This document shows positions 9,706 to 18,197 of a stretch of DNA of 64,000 bases, piece by piece. Positions within the stretch are counted from its first letter, which is position 1. Each line of letters opens with the position of its first letter. This DNA is from Candidatus Sulfurimonas baltica (lineage in GTDB: Bacteria; Campylobacterota; Campylobacteria; Campylobacterales; Sulfurimonadaceae). The stretch covers positions 744,001-808,000 of the forward strand of contig NZ_CP054492.1 in assembly GCF_015265455.1 (NCBI RefSeq), in the 5' to 3' direction. The position numbers and the translations under genes were made by a program. The notes beneath the pieces are model-generated. The model saw only the letters and a list, made by a program, of their open reading frames with translations, searched no databases and was not told the DNA's origin.

Positions 9706-10398
9706 ATGAAAATAGCAATAATGGGTGCGATGCCCGAAGAGATAGCTCCAATACTAAAAAAACTAGGTGAGTATAAAACAACTCAATATGCAGGAAATAA
9801 ATATTATGAAGCGTCATACAAAGGTGTTGAATTAGTTATTGCCTATTCTAAAATAGGTAAAGTATTTTCAACTCTTACCGCTTCAACATTGATACAGCAT
9901 TTTGGAGCAGAAAAACTTCTGTTTTCGGGAGTTGCTGGAGCTATATCTCCAACTCTTAAAGTTGGAGATTTAATTGTTGCAACTAAATTGTCTCAACATG
10001 ATTTAGATATTACTGCTTTTGGTCATCCTTTTGGTTTTGTGCCAGAAGGTGCTGTTTTTGTTGAAGCAGATAAAAAAATGATTGAAATGAGTAAAGAAGT
10101 AGCAAAGGAGATGGGTAAAATAGTTCAAGAAGGAATTATTGCTACTGGTGATCAATTTGTTGCTAATGAAGAGAGAAAGAATTGGATTGGCGATACTTTT
10201 AAAGCTGATGCTCTTGAGATGGAAGGCGCTTCTGTTGCTGTAGTTTGTAATGCACTAGATATTCCATTTTTTATACTGCGTGCAATTAGTGATGCAGCTG
10301 ATATGGATGCAAGCTTTTCTTTTGATGAGTTTCTTGAGACTAGTGCAGTTGAGAGTGCAGAGTTTGTAATGAAGATGGTAGATAAAATAGTTGAATAA
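9706..10398 (+). CDS. mtnN: 5'-methylthioadenosine/S-adenosylhomocysteine nucleosidase (MTAN/Pfs)
   Basis: Cleaves adenine from methylthioadenosine and S-adenosylhomocysteine; in Campylobacterota the same enzyme also acts on 6-amino-6-deoxyfutalosine in the futalosine menaquinone route. 230 residues. The opening MGAMPEEIAPI has the conserved acid/base Glu12. SGVAGAISPTLKVGDLIVA forms the ribose/purine pocket, and ISDAADMDA contains the catalytic Asp near residue 198. AAGGAAA precedes the ATG. The stop overlaps the TTG start of the next gene. Confidence 0.95.
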   Translation: MKIAIMGAMPEEIAPILKKLGEYKTTQYAGNKYYEASYKGVELVIAYSKIGKVFSTLTASTLIQHFGAEKLLFSGVAGAISPTLKVGDLIVATKLSQHDLDITAFGHPFGFVPEGAVFVEADKKMIEMSKEVAKEMGKIVQEGIIATGDQFVANEERKNWIGDTFKADALEMEGASVAVVCNALDIPFFILRAISDAADMDASFSFDEFLETSAVESAEFVMKMVDKIVE

Positions 10399-11158
10399 AC
10401 AATCCATTAAAATCTCTAAAAAAATAATGTCAAAACTTGGTAAAACAAATGCTGAGTTTAACCTTATAGAAGAGGGTGATAAGATATTGGTTGGGCTTAG
10501 TGGCGGTAAAGATTCAATTACTATGATTCATGCTATGAAAGAACAACAACGCCGTGCTCCTTTTAAATTCGAATTTATAGCAGTAACAATAAGCTATGGA
10601 ATGGGTGAGAATTATGATGCACTAACTGCTCATTGTAAAGAGCATGATATTCCTCATATTGTTCATGACACTAAAGTTTATGATTTAGCAAAAGATAAAA
10701 TTCGAAAGAATTCATCATTTTGTAGTTTTTTTTCAAGAATGAGAAGAGGGTACCTATACACTGCTGCTCAGGAAAATGGTTGTAACAAGGTCGCGCTAGG
10801 TCACCATATGGATGATGCTGCAGAGAGTTTTTTTATGAACTTTATTTATAATGGTCAAATGCGCTCATTAGCGCCAATATATAGGGCTGAAAATGGATTG
10901 GTTGTTATTCGTCCTCTAATTCAGATGAGAGAGCGTCAGTTATCAGCATTTGCTGCAGATAATAACATTACTACAATTGGCGATGAGGCTTGTCCATCAA
11001 TGCGCTTTGACGTTAAGATGCCACATGCCAGAGCAAATATGAAAGAGATGCTTTGCAAGATGGAGAAAGAGTTTCCTTCGCTTTTTACCAGCTTAAATGC
11101 GGCATTTAAAAATATATCTGTTGATAGTTTTTTTGATAAAGAGAAGTTTAGTATCTAG
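10391..11158 (+). CDS. ttcA: TtcA-like tRNA 2-thiocytidine synthetase / PP-loop ATPase
   Basis: 255 residues with the N-type ATP pyrophosphatase loop SGGKDS at residues 37-42 and the block ALGHHMDDAAESFFMN typical of TtcA, which thiolates cytidine-32 in tRNA. E. coli TtcA holds an iron-sulfur cluster with a CxxC pair and a distant third Cys. Here the pair position reads C111-S-F-F in FCSFFSRMRRG, so the second Cys is replaced by Phe, while the distant Cys201 (DEACPSMRF) is kept. The start is a TTG overlapping the mtnN stop; the internal ATG at codon 13 is an alternative. Confidence 0.82.
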   Translation: MNKQSIKISKKIMSKLGKTNAEFNLIEEGDKILVGLSGGKDSITMIHAMKEQQRRAPFKFEFIAVTISYGMGENYDALTAHCKEHDIPHIVHDTKVYDLAKDKIRKNSSFCSFFSRMRRGYLYTAAQENGCNKVALGHHMDDAAESFFMNFIYNGQMRSLAPIYRAENGLVVIRPLIQMRERQLSAFAADNNITTIGDEACPSMRFDVKMPHARANMKEMLCKMEKEFPSLFTSLNAAFKNISVDSFFDKEKFSI

Positions 11159-11639
11159 ACTCCAAATTCTCTTCATCAAGCTCAATTTGAGATTTTTTAT
11201 CCTGAAGTATCTCTTCTTTTATTGTTTGCAAAAATTCTAAAATATTTCCCTGATAAGATATAATATCATTGTCATGCGATAATACAAGCAGTTGTTTTAG
11301 TGAGTCAACATCGATTTTTTTAGCATATCTCGGGACCATTTTTAAATCTTTTTGAATGTTTGCTATGAGAGTGTCTATGTCTAAACCATTGTTGTCTTTA
11401 ACTTTGTTAACAAGCTCTTTTGTAGATAACATTAACAGATTTGCTCTGTCAGGGTCATTTTTATAAATATCCATCCCAATCTTTTTTACAATCTCATAAG
11501 ACTCCACTCTTGACTCTATATTGGCAGCTACCATTAGAGCAAATAATTTGGCACGAAACTCCAACGAACCATGATGATGAACAAATAATTCACGAAAAGC
11601 ACTGAAAAAATGGTGTTTTATTCCGAAACTTGGTTGCAT
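11148..11639 (-). CDS. Conserved hypothetical protein, Campylobacterota type
   Basis: 163 residues, soluble and mostly helical, with no signal peptide or membrane segment. It opens with [19 protein letters not shown] and has a charged C-terminus ending in EENLESRY. I do not recognise a domain. It converges on the TtcA gene, with an 11-base overlap of the two 3' ends, and is divergent from yebC. The His-rich start of the protein could bind a metal, but that is only a composition remark. Confidence 0.7.
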   Translation of the reverse strand: MQPSFGIKHHFFSAFRELFVHHHGSLEFRAKLFALMVAANIESRVESYEIVKKIGMDIYKNDPDRANLLMLSTKELVNKVKDNNGLDIDTLIANIQKDLKMVPRYAKKIDVDSLKQLLVLSHDNDIISYQGNILEFLQTIKEEILQDKKSQIELDEENLESRY

Positions 11640-11717
11640 TTAAATCCCCTATATAACACTATATGCTATTATACATTTTTGAATTTAAATTTAGTGTTAA
11701 TAAGTAAGGAAAAATTT

Positions 11718-12428
11718 ATGGGTAGAGCCTTTGAGTATAGAAAAGCATCAAAATTAAAAAGATGGGGAGCAATGTCTAAATTGTTTCCAAAATTAGGAAA
11801 GATTATCACTATGGCTGCTAAAGAGGGCAGTAGTGATCCAGATATGAACTCCAAACTTCGTACGGCTATTATAAATGCCAAAGCTGAAAATATGCCAAAA
11901 GACAATATTGAAGCAGCTATAAAAAGAGCATCAGCAAAAGATACGGCTAGTATGATTGAAGTCAACTTTGAAGGTAAGGTTCCTCATGGTGTGCAACTTT
12001 TTATAGAGTGCATGACTGATAATAATACAAGAACAGTAGCCAATGTTAAAAATATACTTGCCAAAAATGGTGGGGAGATGCTAACAAAAGGCTCTTTGGA
12101 CTTTATGTTTGACAGAAAAGCATTAATTGAATTTGAGCTAAAAGATGGCATGGATATTGAAGAGTTAGAACTGGAGTTAATTGATGCTGGTTTAGAAGAA
12201 ATTGAAGAAGAAGAGGGAGTTGTTTTAGTTACCGGAGATTATACTAGTTTTGGAAAACTTAGTGAAGCTTTAGAAGGTATGGATATTGAAATAACAAAAG
12301 CAAATCTAGAAAGAATGCCAAATACACCTATAACTATTACGGATGAGCAACAAGAAGATATAGATAAAATTTTAGAAAAACTTGAAGATGATGATGATGT
12401 TCAAAAAGTTTTTACTAACCTAGCCTAA
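11718..12428 (+). CDS. yebC: YebC/PmpR family regulatory protein
   Basis: 236 residues of the YebC/TACO1 family, recognised by [34 protein letters not shown] and [14 protein letters not shown]. Members act as transcription regulators or help ribosomes at difficult peptide sequences. The central part has the acidic domain ([18 protein letters not shown]). I start at the ATG at 11718, seven bases after AAGGA. An upstream in-frame codon at 11610 would add 36 unrelated residues and overlap the divergent gene. Confidence 0.95.
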   Translation: MGRAFEYRKASKLKRWGAMSKLFPKLGKIITMAAKEGSSDPDMNSKLRTAIINAKAENMPKDNIEAAIKRASAKDTASMIEVNFEGKVPHGVQLFIECMTDNNTRTVANVKNILAKNGGEMLTKGSLDFMFDRKALIEFELKDGMDIEELELELIDAGLEEIEEEEGVVLVTGDYTSFGKLSEALEGMDIEITKANLERMPNTPITITDEQQEDIDKILEKLEDDDDVQKVFTNLA

Positions 12429-12433
12429 TATAT

Positions 12434-12457
12434 TTCTACATGTAGCTACATGTAGAA
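12434..12457. repeat. Perfect 24-bp palindrome built from two CTACATGTAG units
   Basis: TTCTACATGT, AGCT, ACATGTAGAA form a perfect inverted repeat with 10-bp arms, directly after the yebC stop. On the plus strand TTTTT follows, so it could act as a weak terminator for yebC. It could also be a structure in the short leader of yigZ, whose ATG is only 11 bases downstream. Each half contains the TACATGTA word repeated elsewhere in the window. Confidence 0.75.
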
Positions 12458-12468
12458 TTTTTATATAT

Positions 12469-13035
12469 ATGAAATACGTAAACAAACATACTACTCAAAC
12501 GTTAGAAGTCAAGCAGTCAAAATTTATTGCTCATCTAGTGCCATATGTAGATTATGAAAATATTCTCAAACAATTAAAGCTATCTAATCCAAAAGCAAGG
12601 CACTTTGTTGTGGCTTTTAGGTATTTCAATGAATATAACCAAGTTGTTGAACATTCAAGTGATGATGGTGAACCAAATGGAACTTCTGGAAAACCAAGCT
12701 TAATGGTTCTTCAAGGTAACGAGATTATTAATAGTGCAGTTATAGTTGTGAGATACTTTGGTGGGACAAAATTAGGCACCGGTGGCTTAGTTAGAGCCTA
12801 TAGCGAAACCGTTAACTTGGTTATTGGAATGTCAGAATTATTTGAGTATAAAGAGGAAGTCACTCGGAGTATATCTTTTATTTATTCTAATGTTGGAAAA
12901 ATAGAACATCAATGTTTAAGATATGAAATTGAGATAGTCAATAAAGTTTTTGAAACACAAGTAATATATGAACTAAAAGCATCCAAAGTGGATATGGAGT
13001 GCTTTTTAGAGAGTGTTGAGCGATTACTATATTAG
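12469..13035 (+). CDS. yigZ: IMPACT/YigZ family protein
   Basis: 188 residues of the YigZ/IMPACT family. The hallmark block SSDDGEPNGTSGKPSL is at about residues 64-79, and VVRYFGGTKLGTGGLVRAY follows at about 94-112. The N-terminal HTTQTLEVKQSKFIAHL is also typical. The family is linked to translation regulation, but its exact bacterial role is unsettled. The C-terminal half, the usual ferredoxin-like domain, is less conserved. Its stop codon abuts the stop of the convergent gene with no spacer. Confidence 0.92.
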   Translation: MKYVNKHTTQTLEVKQSKFIAHLVPYVDYENILKQLKLSNPKARHFVVAFRYFNEYNQVVEHSSDDGEPNGTSGKPSLMVLQGNEIINSAVIVVRYFGGTKLGTGGLVRAYSETVNLVIGMSELFEYKEEVTRSISFIYSNVGKIEHQCLRYEIEIVNKVFETQVIYELKASKVDMECFLESVERLLY

Positions 13036-14280
13036 TTATCTCCCATTAACGGCACTTCCCATATCCCACATAGGTAAAAATATACCTAGAGCCAATAAAA
13101 TAACCATAGATGCTATTATTAATAGCATTAGTGGTTCTATTGCTTCTGAAAGACCATCAATAATCGCATCAAATCTCATTTTGTAGTATTCTGCAACTTT
13201 TTTTATCATTGTGTCTAGAGTACCACTATCTTCTCCTGCACTAATCATTTGAATAATCATATTTTCAAAAAGATTAGTATCCTTGAGACCATCGTTGAGT
13301 GTTCCACCTTTTTCAACAGTTGCTCTTACAGACAATAGTTTTTTCTTTAGTGGAAGGTTGTCTATCATAGCTACAGAAGTGTCAAGAGCTTCAGCTATTG
13401 GAATACCTGCTCGTATTAGTTCAGAAAAGACGAGAGTAAAGCGGCTAAGAGTTGCATACTTGATTATGTTTTTGATAAGCATTGTTTTAAGAAGTACATT
13501 ATGCCATCCAAATCTTATATCCTTATTGTTGTTTATGAGATATTTGAATGTTACAAATGATGCAAAAAGAATCGCTAAAACATATGGTCCATAGTTGTTG
13601 AAAAGGTGTTCTAATGTTAACAGTATTTGAGTTGGTAGAGGAAGCTCAGCATTAAGTTCTTCAAATATAGATTTAAATTGTGGCACAACATAGGAGATTA
13701 AAACAGTAAAAGCAATAGCCATTGCTATCATTACATTCCTAGGGTACGCCATAGCTTTTTTAAATTTTGTAATGTTTGCACGAATTTCCTCAAGCATATC
13801 AGCAAGCGAGTATAGAGACTCATCTAAGTTACCTGTTTTCTCTCCTAGCTGAACCATTGCAATAGTCAAATTACCAAGCTCAAAACGGAAATTTTCCATT
13901 GATTTAGATAAAGAATGTCCTGAATTGATGTCTTCAGCGAGTTTTTTAAAAACAAGTTTTAAGTTTTGATCGTCGGTTGAATTCGCGATTTCATTAAGGG
14001 AGTCATATATAGAAATACCAGCATTTGTCATAACGGCAAGTTGCCGAATTGATGCAATTAAGCCATCCGGTTTTAATTTTCTTTTTTGAATATTTTTTAA
14101 TAAGTTTGTTTTAAATCTTTTCAAACGTGCTTCTAATGGTTCTTCACCCTCAGCAACTTTAATAATGATTCCTGCGTGTTTTAATTTTGCAAGTTCGTTA
14201 GCTTTTTTTCTATCTTCAGCATATAAACCATGCTCCTCTTTTTTACCTTTTATAAGTATAGTTGCTATAAAATATTTCAT
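13036..14280 (-). CDS. ctsF: Type IV filament platform protein, GspF/PilC/CtsF type
   Basis: Inner-membrane platform protein of 414 residues on which the assembly ATPase acts. It shows the duplicated GspF cytoplasmic domains: AVMTNAGISIYDSLNEIANS with LSKSMENFRFELGN, then FSELIRAGIPIAEALDTSV with LFENMIIQMISAGEDSGTLD. Three membrane helices are visible near residues 185-205, 230-250 and 380-402. It is the last gene of the minus-strand filament cluster and overlaps the ATPase gene by one base. The symbol follows the order D-P-X-E-F that I recall for C. jejuni; MshG would be the MSHA name. Confidence 0.88.
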   Translation of the reverse strand: MKYFIATILIKGKKEEHGLYAEDRKKANELAKLKHAGIIIKVAEGEEPLEARLKRFKTNLLKNIQKRKLKPDGLIASIRQLAVMTNAGISIYDSLNEIANSTDDQNLKLVFKKLAEDINSGHSLSKSMENFRFELGNLTIAMVQLGEKTGNLDESLYSLADMLEEIRANITKFKKAMAYPRNVMIAMAIAFTVLISYVVPQFKSIFEELNAELPLPTQILLTLEHLFNNYGPYVLAILFASFVTFKYLINNNKDIRFGWHNVLLKTMLIKNIIKYATLSRFTLVFSELIRAGIPIAEALDTSVAMIDNLPLKKKLLSVRATVEKGGTLNDGLKDTNLFENMIIQMISAGEDSGTLDTMIKKVAEYYKMRFDAIIDGLSEAIEPLMLLIIASMVILLALGIFLPMWDMGSAVNGR

Positions 14281-16013
14281 TATTTTGCCACCTTTAAAAT
14301 TTCTTCTAAACTTGTTATACCTTCAATAGCTTTGTCAATACCATTTTTTAGTATTCCTATAAAGCCATCTTTGACTGCTTGCGTATGCAGTACATCATTA
14401 GATGAGCCTTTTGCAATCAAAGATGAAAGTTCATCTGTAATGGTTAGAACTTCACATATCATTTCTCTACCCATGTATCCGGTATCATTGCACTCTTTGC
14501 ACCCTTTTCCAATATAAAATTTAGAATTTTCTGGAATTAGCCCATGCATCTCTTCTATAACAGACGCTGGTACTTTTGCTACAGTTTTGCAATGTACACA
14601 TATTTTTCTAACCAGCCTTTGTGCTTGTATAGCAACTAGCGCACCGCTGATTAAATAATGTGGTATACCCATGTCAACCATACGTGCTATTGCACTGATT
14701 GAGTCATTGGTATGCAGTGTTGATATAACTAAGTGACCTGTGAGCGCTGCTTTAATAGCTATCTCCAATGTCTCTTTGTCACGAATCTCACCAATCATTA
14801 TTTTATCAGGATCTTGTCTTAATATTGAACGAAGTGCATCTGCAAAACTAAGACCTACTTTTGGGTTTACTTGAACCTGCTGAATAAGGTTCATTCTGTA
14901 CTCCACCGGATCCTCAACTGTTATAACCTTATCTTCAACATTTCTTAGTTCATTTAGTGCACCATATAGAGTAGTCGTTTTACCACTACCGGTTGGACCT
15001 GTTACCAATATGATGCCATATGGAGCTTCTAAACCTTTTAGAAGCTTGTGATAACTTGCGCTATCCATCCCTGCCTCTTCTAGTTTAACTAATGCTTTTT
15101 GTTTGTCCAATACCCTCATAACAATAGACTCACCATATAATATAGGTAGTGTTGATATACGAAAGTCATATTCTCTAGAGCCAACAAGCGTTGAGAAACG
15201 TCCATCTTGTGGTTTTCTTTTTTCTGCAATATCAAGATTTGCAAGCAGTTTTAATCTTGATGCCAGAGGAGGGTATATATCTTTTTCAAAAATAAATATT
15301 TCTGCTAGTTTTCCATCAATACGTGCGCGAACAACGCAGTTTTTCTCTGTAGGTTCAATATGTACATCACTAGCACGACCTTTAATACATGCGTTTAATA
15401 TTACATCAATAAGAAGCAATATAGAAGATGCTTCTTGTTGCTCTTCTAAAGAGCTGATTGAGTTGAGCTCATCTCTTATTTTTTTTACAAGTCCTTTGAC
15501 GCTATCTTTAAGTTCTACCTTAAAAAGATAAGAAAGAATCTGTTTTTTTGTGGATACCGCTACCTTAATAGGCTTTCTGATAAAAAGCCTCTGAACAGAT
15601 TCTTGAGCTTCTAAGTCAAGTGGATCACAAAAAGCAATTGTAACACTCATTTCATCTTCTGATACAGGGAAAACATTATATTTTTTAAGTTGTGTCAGTG
15701 ATATGTTTTCAGTCAACCTGTAGTCCATATCAATAGAGTCAAGATCCAAAAATAGAAGATCCTGTTTCTCAGCTAACTTTACTAAAACATCTTTTTCTTG
15801 TATATAGTCATAGTCCTCTATGATTGAGATATCATAAACACCATTTTGAATCTTATCAACAACAAATCGAATCAACCTATCCATTGTAATAAATCCAGAT
15901 AGCGTGATATCTCTAAGGATTAGGTTCGTGTCTAACCCTTTTGAAATCAGTCTATCGACTTGTCCCTGCATAATGGAGCCATTTTCTAGTAAATCCGAAG
16001 TAATTCTATCCAT
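14280..16013 (-). CDS. ctsE: Type IV filament assembly ATPase, GspE/PilB/CtsE type
   Basis: 577-residue secretion ATPase. The N-terminal T2SSE domain is followed by the hexameric motor domain with Walker A GPTGSGKTTTLYG (around residue 340), the Asp box VEDPVEYRMNLIQQVQVN, Walker B IMIGEIRDKETLEIA and His box GHLVISTLHTNDS. A zinc motif follows, CVHCK and CKECN about 35 residues apart. It should power extension of a pilus or pseudopilus. It is distinct from the second ATPase at 46554. In C. jejuni the equivalent gene is needed for natural transformation. Confidence 0.92.
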   Translation of the reverse strand: MDRITSDLLENGSIMQGQVDRLISKGLDTNLILRDITLSGFITMDRLIRFVVDKIQNGVYDISIIEDYDYIQEKDVLVKLAEKQDLLFLDLDSIDMDYRLTENISLTQLKKYNVFPVSEDEMSVTIAFCDPLDLEAQESVQRLFIRKPIKVAVSTKKQILSYLFKVELKDSVKGLVKKIRDELNSISSLEEQQEASSILLLIDVILNACIKGRASDVHIEPTEKNCVVRARIDGKLAEIFIFEKDIYPPLASRLKLLANLDIAEKRKPQDGRFSTLVGSREYDFRISTLPILYGESIVMRVLDKQKALVKLEEAGMDSASYHKLLKGLEAPYGIILVTGPTGSGKTTTLYGALNELRNVEDKVITVEDPVEYRMNLIQQVQVNPKVGLSFADALRSILRQDPDKIMIGEIRDKETLEIAIKAALTGHLVISTLHTNDSISAIARMVDMGIPHYLISGALVAIQAQRLVRKICVHCKTVAKVPASVIEEMHGLIPENSKFYIGKGCKECNDTGYMGREMICEVLTITDELSSLIAKGSSNDVLHTQAVKDGFIGILKNGIDKAIEGITSLEEILKVAK

Positions 16014-16022
16014 TAATGCCTC

Positions 16023-16565
16023 CTACCAGTAAATATGGCGCTTAATTGTTATTGAATTATAATACTCTTCAATCACTATTTTACTTAATTCATCATCCTT
16101 AACAAGATATAGCTTATATGTTAATTTACTATCATTCTCATCTTCAAACAAATAAAAATTCCTTGGCTCATGATCCCCAATTTTAGCATACAAATCAAAA
16201 ACTTTTGATAATACATAATCGGTAGTAGGTAAATTTAATGACGACACGCTGTAACCATCAATCAAAGCATGGTAGAGTAGTTTTTTTTGCATTAATATAA
16301 CAGAGAAATAAGCAGAGTTAGAACGAGACTCTTGAGAAAATTTTAATATTGCTATTGGCGTGGATAAGCGGTCTATATAATCGGCATTCAGGCAAGAAAA
16401 GGCATATAGAGATATATACTCCTCATCCTGTCTATACTTGTTAAAATTATTAAATCCAATATTACAAACATCTTCATACTTTTTATTTTGATAAAGATTA
16501 AACATATCTTGTTTTGTGTCAGCATATAGGCTTATTGTAATTAAAACTATTAATAATATTCTCAT
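16023..16565 (-). CDS. Exported hypothetical protein of the filament cluster
   Basis: 180 residues with a short signal peptide (about residues 1-16, ending SLYADTKQD). The helical segments that follow, LYQNKKYEDVCNIGFNNFNKY and YISLYAFSCLNADYIDRL, resemble TPR-like repeats. The C-terminus is rich in aromatic beta-type segments. I do not recognise a named family. It overlaps the preceding TPR-protein gene by four bases and lies nine bases before the ATPase gene, so it is very probably part of the same machine, perhaps a periplasmic accessory. Confidence 0.7.
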   Translation of the reverse strand: MRILLIVLITISLYADTKQDMFNLYQNKKYEDVCNIGFNNFNKYRQDEEYISLYAFSCLNADYIDRLSTPIAILKFSQESRSNSAYFSVILMQKKLLYHALIDGYSVSSLNLPTTDYVLSKVFDLYAKIGDHEPRNFYLFEDENDSKLTYKLYLVKDDELSKIVIEEYYNSITIKRHIYW

Positions 16566-17389
16566 TTGAACTTTCCTGATAAAATTTCATCTAATAAGAT
16601 TTTTGCTTGTGATGAACTGGAGTGATTTAGATATTTTTTTAGTGTTTCGATTGCCATCTCTCTTTTATCAAGTTTTATAAGCGCTTTAGTGAAAATAATC
16701 CAACTAGCTTCTATGTTGTTGTTTATTCCATTGGTAATTAAAGCATAATTGTATGCTTTTTCATACTCACCAATTTGATAATATTTTTTAGCTACAAATA
16801 AGCTCAGAGCAGGATTGTTGTTGATTTTGAATCTTTGTATAACATGATCAATATCACTGTATATATCTTGTTTTTTTATGCTGATTGTATTGCTCTCAAC
16901 TTTGTTTATTTTCACTTTTTCAATTTTTTCAATTTTTTTATTTTTTGGCAACTGCTTAGATTCCGGTTCTGCTTTATTATTTTCATTTTTATAATCTTCA
17001 ACTGTCTCAGTTTGCATTTTACGCATAAAATTCAAAGATGGCGATAGCAACATCTTATCTTTTACTTCCTTCTCAGTAATTAAAACTTTTTCTTTACTAC
17101 TCTGCTTTGTTGCTTCAACTGTCTTAACCAAAGGAGTTTCTTTTACGCTGTTGTCATTTATAACAGTAGGCAAAATTTCTACAATTTCTTTTGCTTGAAC
17201 ATACTCTACGGCTCTATTATTTTCTTTGGTAATATTTTTTTCATCAATATTTGCAATTGAGCTATAATTAAATATTGTGACTATGGAGATTAATATAGCG
17301 ATTGTGCTAATAGCTATGGCTACATGTGGAATGTATGACTTTAGTCTGTATTTGGTGTGTCTTGCTTCCAAATCTTTTATATTAAGCAT
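16562..17389 (-). CDS. Inner-membrane TPR protein of the filament cluster (MshN/CtsX position)
   Basis: 275 residues: a cytoplasmic N-terminus of about 20, one membrane helix near 21-43 (HVAIAISTIAILISIVTIF), a long Lys/Glu-rich linker and a C-terminal helical repeat region with TPR character (AKKYYQIGEYEKAYNYAL, SWIIFTKALIKLDKREMAIE). This is the architecture of MshN-type proteins. Position directly after the ATPase gene of the ExeA/MshM kind fits both MSHA and Cts clusters. It overlaps that gene by eight bases. Its exact role is not known. Confidence 0.78.
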   Translation of the reverse strand: MLNIKDLEARHTKYRLKSYIPHVAIAISTIAILISIVTIFNYSSIANIDEKNITKENNRAVEYVQAKEIVEILPTVINDNSVKETPLVKTVEATKQSSKEKVLITEKEVKDKMLLSPSLNFMRKMQTETVEDYKNENNKAEPESKQLPKNKKIEKIEKVKINKVESNTISIKKQDIYSDIDHVIQRFKINNNPALSLFVAKKYYQIGEYEKAYNYALITNGINNNIEASWIIFTKALIKLDKREMAIETLKKYLNHSSSSQAKILLDEILSGKFK

Positions 17390-18197
17390 TTAGAAGTCCT
17401 GTGTGTATTGCCGACATTTCAATAATTTTATTTGAAATAAAATCTCCATTGATTTTAGATGGATTGTTTTGTAAGTAATGCTCATATATGTCAAATACTG
17501 TATAAATTAGTTTATTCGTATCTCTATAGTTACCATCTGTTAGTTTATGAATTAAATTTACAGATTTTTTAGAAAACATGTTTGCACTGTCGAAGCAGTT
17601 TGCTTTTAAAAGTTTTTTTTGAATATAGATTTTAAGTTCTGCACTTGAAGAGTTGTCAAGTTTAATGCTTTCCCAAATTCTTGTTTGAAAATGTTCCTTA
17701 GCAATGATGTCTTCCTTCTCTGTTTTGTGAAGGGCAATTACAAACTTTACTTTTCTTGTGTCAGATAGAAGTCTTATTTTTTCCATAAGAGGAGTTGAGT
17801 ACAATTGTGCTTCATCAAGAAGTATAAGTGGAACAATTCCAGAATCTAATTCATTTCCTTCTACTACTTTCATAAATTGTGTAAAGTTTAATTCACCACT
17901 ATATTTAATATCAAACAAATCTTGAGCAAGCGTTTTGAAAAACTCACTTTCATCTAAGATGGGCGTTTTATAAAGATGAATTTTTTGTATAGGAGAGAGA
18001 TCTTTATGCAATTTTGTTAAAAACATACTTTTTCCAGTACCTGGCTTTCCATAAAGAAGTATCATTTTAAGAGGTTTATTCATAGAGTACTTTAGAGATT
18101 GGTAAATAGTAGATACTCTGTCTAATTGTATATAATCTTCAGCGTTTACAGTATCTAAAAAAACATCCCTGGAGATTTGATAAATACTAGATTTCAT
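17382..18197 (-). CDS. ctsP: ExeA/MshM/CtsP-type AAA+ ATPase
   Basis: 271 residues. Walker A is LLYGKPGTGKSMFL and Walker B is PLILLDEAQLYS; FVIALHKTEK looks like a sensor segment. The protein resembles the ATPase part of ExeA/MshM, which helps localise or assemble secretins, and C. jejuni CtsP. I use the ATG at 18197 because AAGAGG lies four bases upstream and the overlap with the secretin gene is then only 11 bases. A longer frame to 18260 would run deep into the secretin gene. The peptidoglycan-binding domain of ExeA is absent. Confidence 0.85.
   Translation of the reverse strand: MKSSIYQISRDVFLDTVNAEDYIQLDRVSTIYQSLKYSMNKPLKMILLYGKPGTGKSMFLTKLHKDLSPIQKIHLYKTPILDESEFFKTLAQDLFDIKYSGELNFTQFMKVVEGNELDSGIVPLILLDEAQLYSTPLMEKIRLLSDTRKVKFVIALHKTEKEDIIAKEHFQTRIWESIKLDNSSSAELKIYIQKKLLKANCFDSANMFSKKSVNLIHKLTDGNYRDTNKLIYTVFDIYEHYLQNNPSKINGDFISNKIIEMSAIHTGLLNA

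Noticed and set aside
15580-15606. AGGCTTT/AAAGCCT hairpin in the minus-strand ATPase gene
   Set aside because: It lies deep in a conserved coding region, with no T run and no gene boundary, so coding explains it.
16905-16950. Run of TTTTTC-like repeats in the TPR-protein gene
   Set aside because: It is the reverse complement of Lys/Glu/Ile codons in the linker (KIEKIEK type). Low-complexity coding sequence, not a separate repeat element; phase variation was considered but there is no long homopolymer.
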